From assembly GCF_009498215.1 (NCBI RefSeq), contig NZ_CP043499.1:124001-188000 (forward strand): a stretch of 64,000 nt of DNA, given 5' to 3'. Below, in pieces: positions 62,721 to 64,000 of this stretch. This DNA comes from Rhizobium grahamii. Its GTDB lineage: Bacteria > Pseudomonadota > Alphaproteobacteria > Rhizobiales > Rhizobiaceae. The notes beneath the pieces are model-generated. The model was given only the letters and a program-made list of their open reading frames with translations, searched no databases and was not told where the DNA came from. The position numbers and the translations under genes were made by a program. How positions within the stretch are numbered: position 1 is the first letter of the stretch; each line of letters starts with the position of its first letter.

Positions 62721-63068
62721 TCAGCCGCGCGATACCGCCTCGGCGCCATGGCGTGTGATGTCGGGTTCGTACTGCTGATCGACAAGCAAGGCATGCGCGC
62801 GCGCGAGGGCGAGTGCGATCGGCTCCTTCTGGATCGAATAGAAAATTGCCTGCGAGGCGCGTCGCGTCGTGACGAAGTCGCATGCTCTCATGATTGCAAG
62901 ATGTTGCGACAAGGCCGATTGACCGAGGTCGAGTTTCTTGGCGAGCACGTTCACCTGCATTTCGCCGTGCGTGAGATGTTCGAGAATGGTCAAACGGTTG
63001 GCGTTGCCGAGAACGGAGAGTTGGTCGGCAAGGAGCTTGATATCGGGATTCCCGGGGCGATACTTCAT
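62721..63068 (-). CDS. ArsR/SmtB-type winged-helix regulator (NolR-like)
   Basis: A 115-residue winged-helix protein. The fold is seen as LLADQLSVLGNANRLTILEH, MQVNVLAKKLDLGQSALSQH and LAIMRACDFVTTRRASQAIF; the QSALSQHL recognition helix and the R-x-AQ-IFYS wing are close to NolR of rhizobia, a global regulator of nodulation and motility. No metal-binding cysteine pair is visible, also like NolR. ATG at 63068 has a GAGG site. It lies 200 bases upstream of the DUF1217 gene on the same strand. Confidence 0.88.
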   Translation of the reverse strand: MKYRPGNPDIKLLADQLSVLGNANRLTILEHLTHGEMQVNVLAKKLDLGQSALSQHLAIMRACDFVTTRRASQAIFYSIQKEPIALALARAHALLVDQQYEPDITRHGAEAVSRG

Positions 63069-63493
63069 GGTCGTCCTCAAAAGTCAAAGAGATGCATGCG
63101 CGGGCGCCAGCGCCGGGCAACGCAATGCGGGTCTGATCTGAAATGGAGATGCTACGACCTAGGTTGGTCGCACGTTCGGCGCTCGGGCTAAGGCCCGTTC
63201 TGGATGTGGGCAGACAGTGCGTCGAGGTCGTCGCGTCTGCAGCGGAATCACCGGGGCCAATGGCGGTCGGCCATGCTGGTCATAAAGAGTGGACATCATG
63301 TTCACCTGGTTGAATGGGATAGCCAGACCATCCGCCAGAGCATTAAACAGATCGTTAAAACTGCAGGTTTTTTGCCGCCCAAGGCCTTATTTATGGCCTA
63401 TTTGGGTTGCCAGAAACAATTTTGCGTACTTTTTGGTTCTGAAATATACCTGCGGGTGCCCTCATTAGGCGCTGACTTAGCGGTCGCCGCGAA
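63069..63493. other. Intergenic region, no gene called
   Basis: A 425-base stretch between two minus-strand regulators. It contains an imperfect stem around 63378-63406 (AGGCC and GGCCT inside CCCAA and TTGGG, with a three-base bulge), perhaps the terminator of the TetR gene. A plus-strand reading frame here has no ribosome binding site or plausible protein and is not called. Confidence 0.4.
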
Positions 63494-64000
63494 TCACTTT
63501 GCGCCGACACCTCGGGCGAATATGGTCAGACAGCGCTGAAGATGAAGCCGTCGCGCCTGTCGGTCCGGCCATGCCTTTGAACGCCCCTCCGGTGGTCCCA
63601 TGCCGCCGAAGATCATGTCCATGAGCATGCGCGCGCCGCTCTCTGTATCATCAATCGAGAGCCTTCCGCGCTCCTGCTGGCTGCTCAGCCAGTCTGCGAG
63701 CATCTGTCTGGACTTGATCATACCCTCGTTATGAAGCACTTCGCGCAATTCCGGAAACTGGCCGGATTCGCGCATGACCAGCTGGATGAACGCAGCGCGC
63801 TCGTCGTCCTCAGCCTCATCGATATCGGTCATGAATATCGCCTGCAGCACTTCGCTGATCGACAGGTTCTCTTCCTCCGGGCGAGGGAGGTCCAGCATCA
63901 TCTTGCGATGAGCGATAACAACGGCCGTGAACAGATCTTCTTTGCTCGTAAACAGCTTGTAGAGCGTCTGTTTGGAAACGTTGCAGACGCGCGCGACCAA
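63494..64000 (-). CDS. TetR/AcrR family regulator, N-terminus outside window
   Basis: The visible 168 residues begin within the helix-turn-helix (VCNVSKQTLYKLFTSKEDLF) and run to the natural stop at 63494; the start lies past the right edge. It is similar along its length to the TetR at 56915-57550: SKQTLY(K/R)LF, LDLPRPE and LLMD/MLMDM(I/M)FGGM in the same order, so the two are paralogues. Target unknown. Confidence 0.9.
   Translation of the reverse strand: MVARVCNVSKQTLYKLFTSKEDLFTAVVIAHRKMMLDLPRPEEENLSISEVLQAIFMTDIDEAEDDERAAFIQLVMRESGQFPELREVLHNEGMIKSRQMLADWLSSQQERGRLSIDDTESGARMLMDMIFGGMGPPEGRSKAWPDRQARRLHLQRCLTIFARGVGAK

Noticed and set aside
63204..63539. A 111-codon plus-strand reading frame in the intergenic region before the right-edge TetR gene
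   Set aside because: No ribosome binding site, poor codon use, and its 3' end overlaps the TetR gene on the other strand.

Overview
The window looks like part of a Rhizobiaceae genome, most likely Rhizobium. Grounds: GC-rich coding with strong G/C third positions; a rhamnose locus in the arrangement known from Rhizobium leguminosarum (rhaRSTPQUK divergent from rhaDI); an HmrR-type copper regulator; sites matching the alphaproteobacterial general-stress sigma factor EcfG (GGAAC-N16-CGTT); and families typical of rhizobial accessory replicons (DUF1612 protein, DUF6502/DUF5666 pair, DUF1217 flagellar protein). No rRNA, tRNA, CRISPR array, insertion sequence or replication origin was seen.

Left part (1-18085): the 3' end of a CocE/NonD hydrolase, a small unknown gene and a DUF1612 protein. 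On the minus strand follow an ECF sigma factor, its anti-sigma factor and a Bax-inhibitor-1 membrane protein as a probable operon, then a copper module (copA with a CueR-type promoter, followed by hmrR). Next come penicillin-binding protein 1C and a large bacterial alpha-2-macroglobulin, which overlap by 4 bases. A single-domain response regulator sits behind an exact EcfG-type promoter. A copD-hupE pair follows, in which hupE is frameshifted.

Central accessory region (18149-36120): a biosynthetic cluster joining assembly-line enzymes to polysaccharide genes. It holds a Wzx-like flippase, a one-module PKS (KS-AT-KR-DH-ACP-TE), a divergent NRPS with an N-terminal formyltransferase and a luciferase-like monooxygenase inserted inside its adenylation domain, an Sfp/EntD-type phosphopantetheinyl transferase, a WecG/TagA glycosyltransferase, a membrane GT2 glycosyltransferase, an O-antigen ligase/polymerase-like protein and a small secreted protein. 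The adenylation pocket reads almost as the textbook glycine code. The simplest inferred logic is a formylated, perhaps oxidised, glycine passed to the PKS, extended once, reduced, dehydrated and released by the thioesterase, possibly to decorate a glycan. This is the strongest candidate for an undescribed system in the window.

Rhamnose region (36211-47890): a hydratase-family gene, rhaK, rhaU, rhaQ, rhaP, rhaT, rhaS and rhaR on the minus strand, and rhaD-rhaI on the plus strand. A near-perfect 18-base inverted repeat lies between rhaR and rhaD, and a strong terminator follows rhaI.

Right part (47952-64000): an ECF41 sigma gene divergent from its typical partner, a carboxymuconolactone decarboxylase-like gene, with two mirror-image ECF41 promoters facing each other between them. 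Then come small regulators (TetR, PadR), a second EcfG-type promoter before a 62-residue protein, DUF1810, an O-methyltransferase, an isolated flgE-flgK-flgL set, a DUF6502-DUF5666 pair with a Tat signal, a six-repeat DUF1217 flagellar-type protein, a NolR-like ArsR regulator, and two related TetR regulators, the second cut by the window edge.
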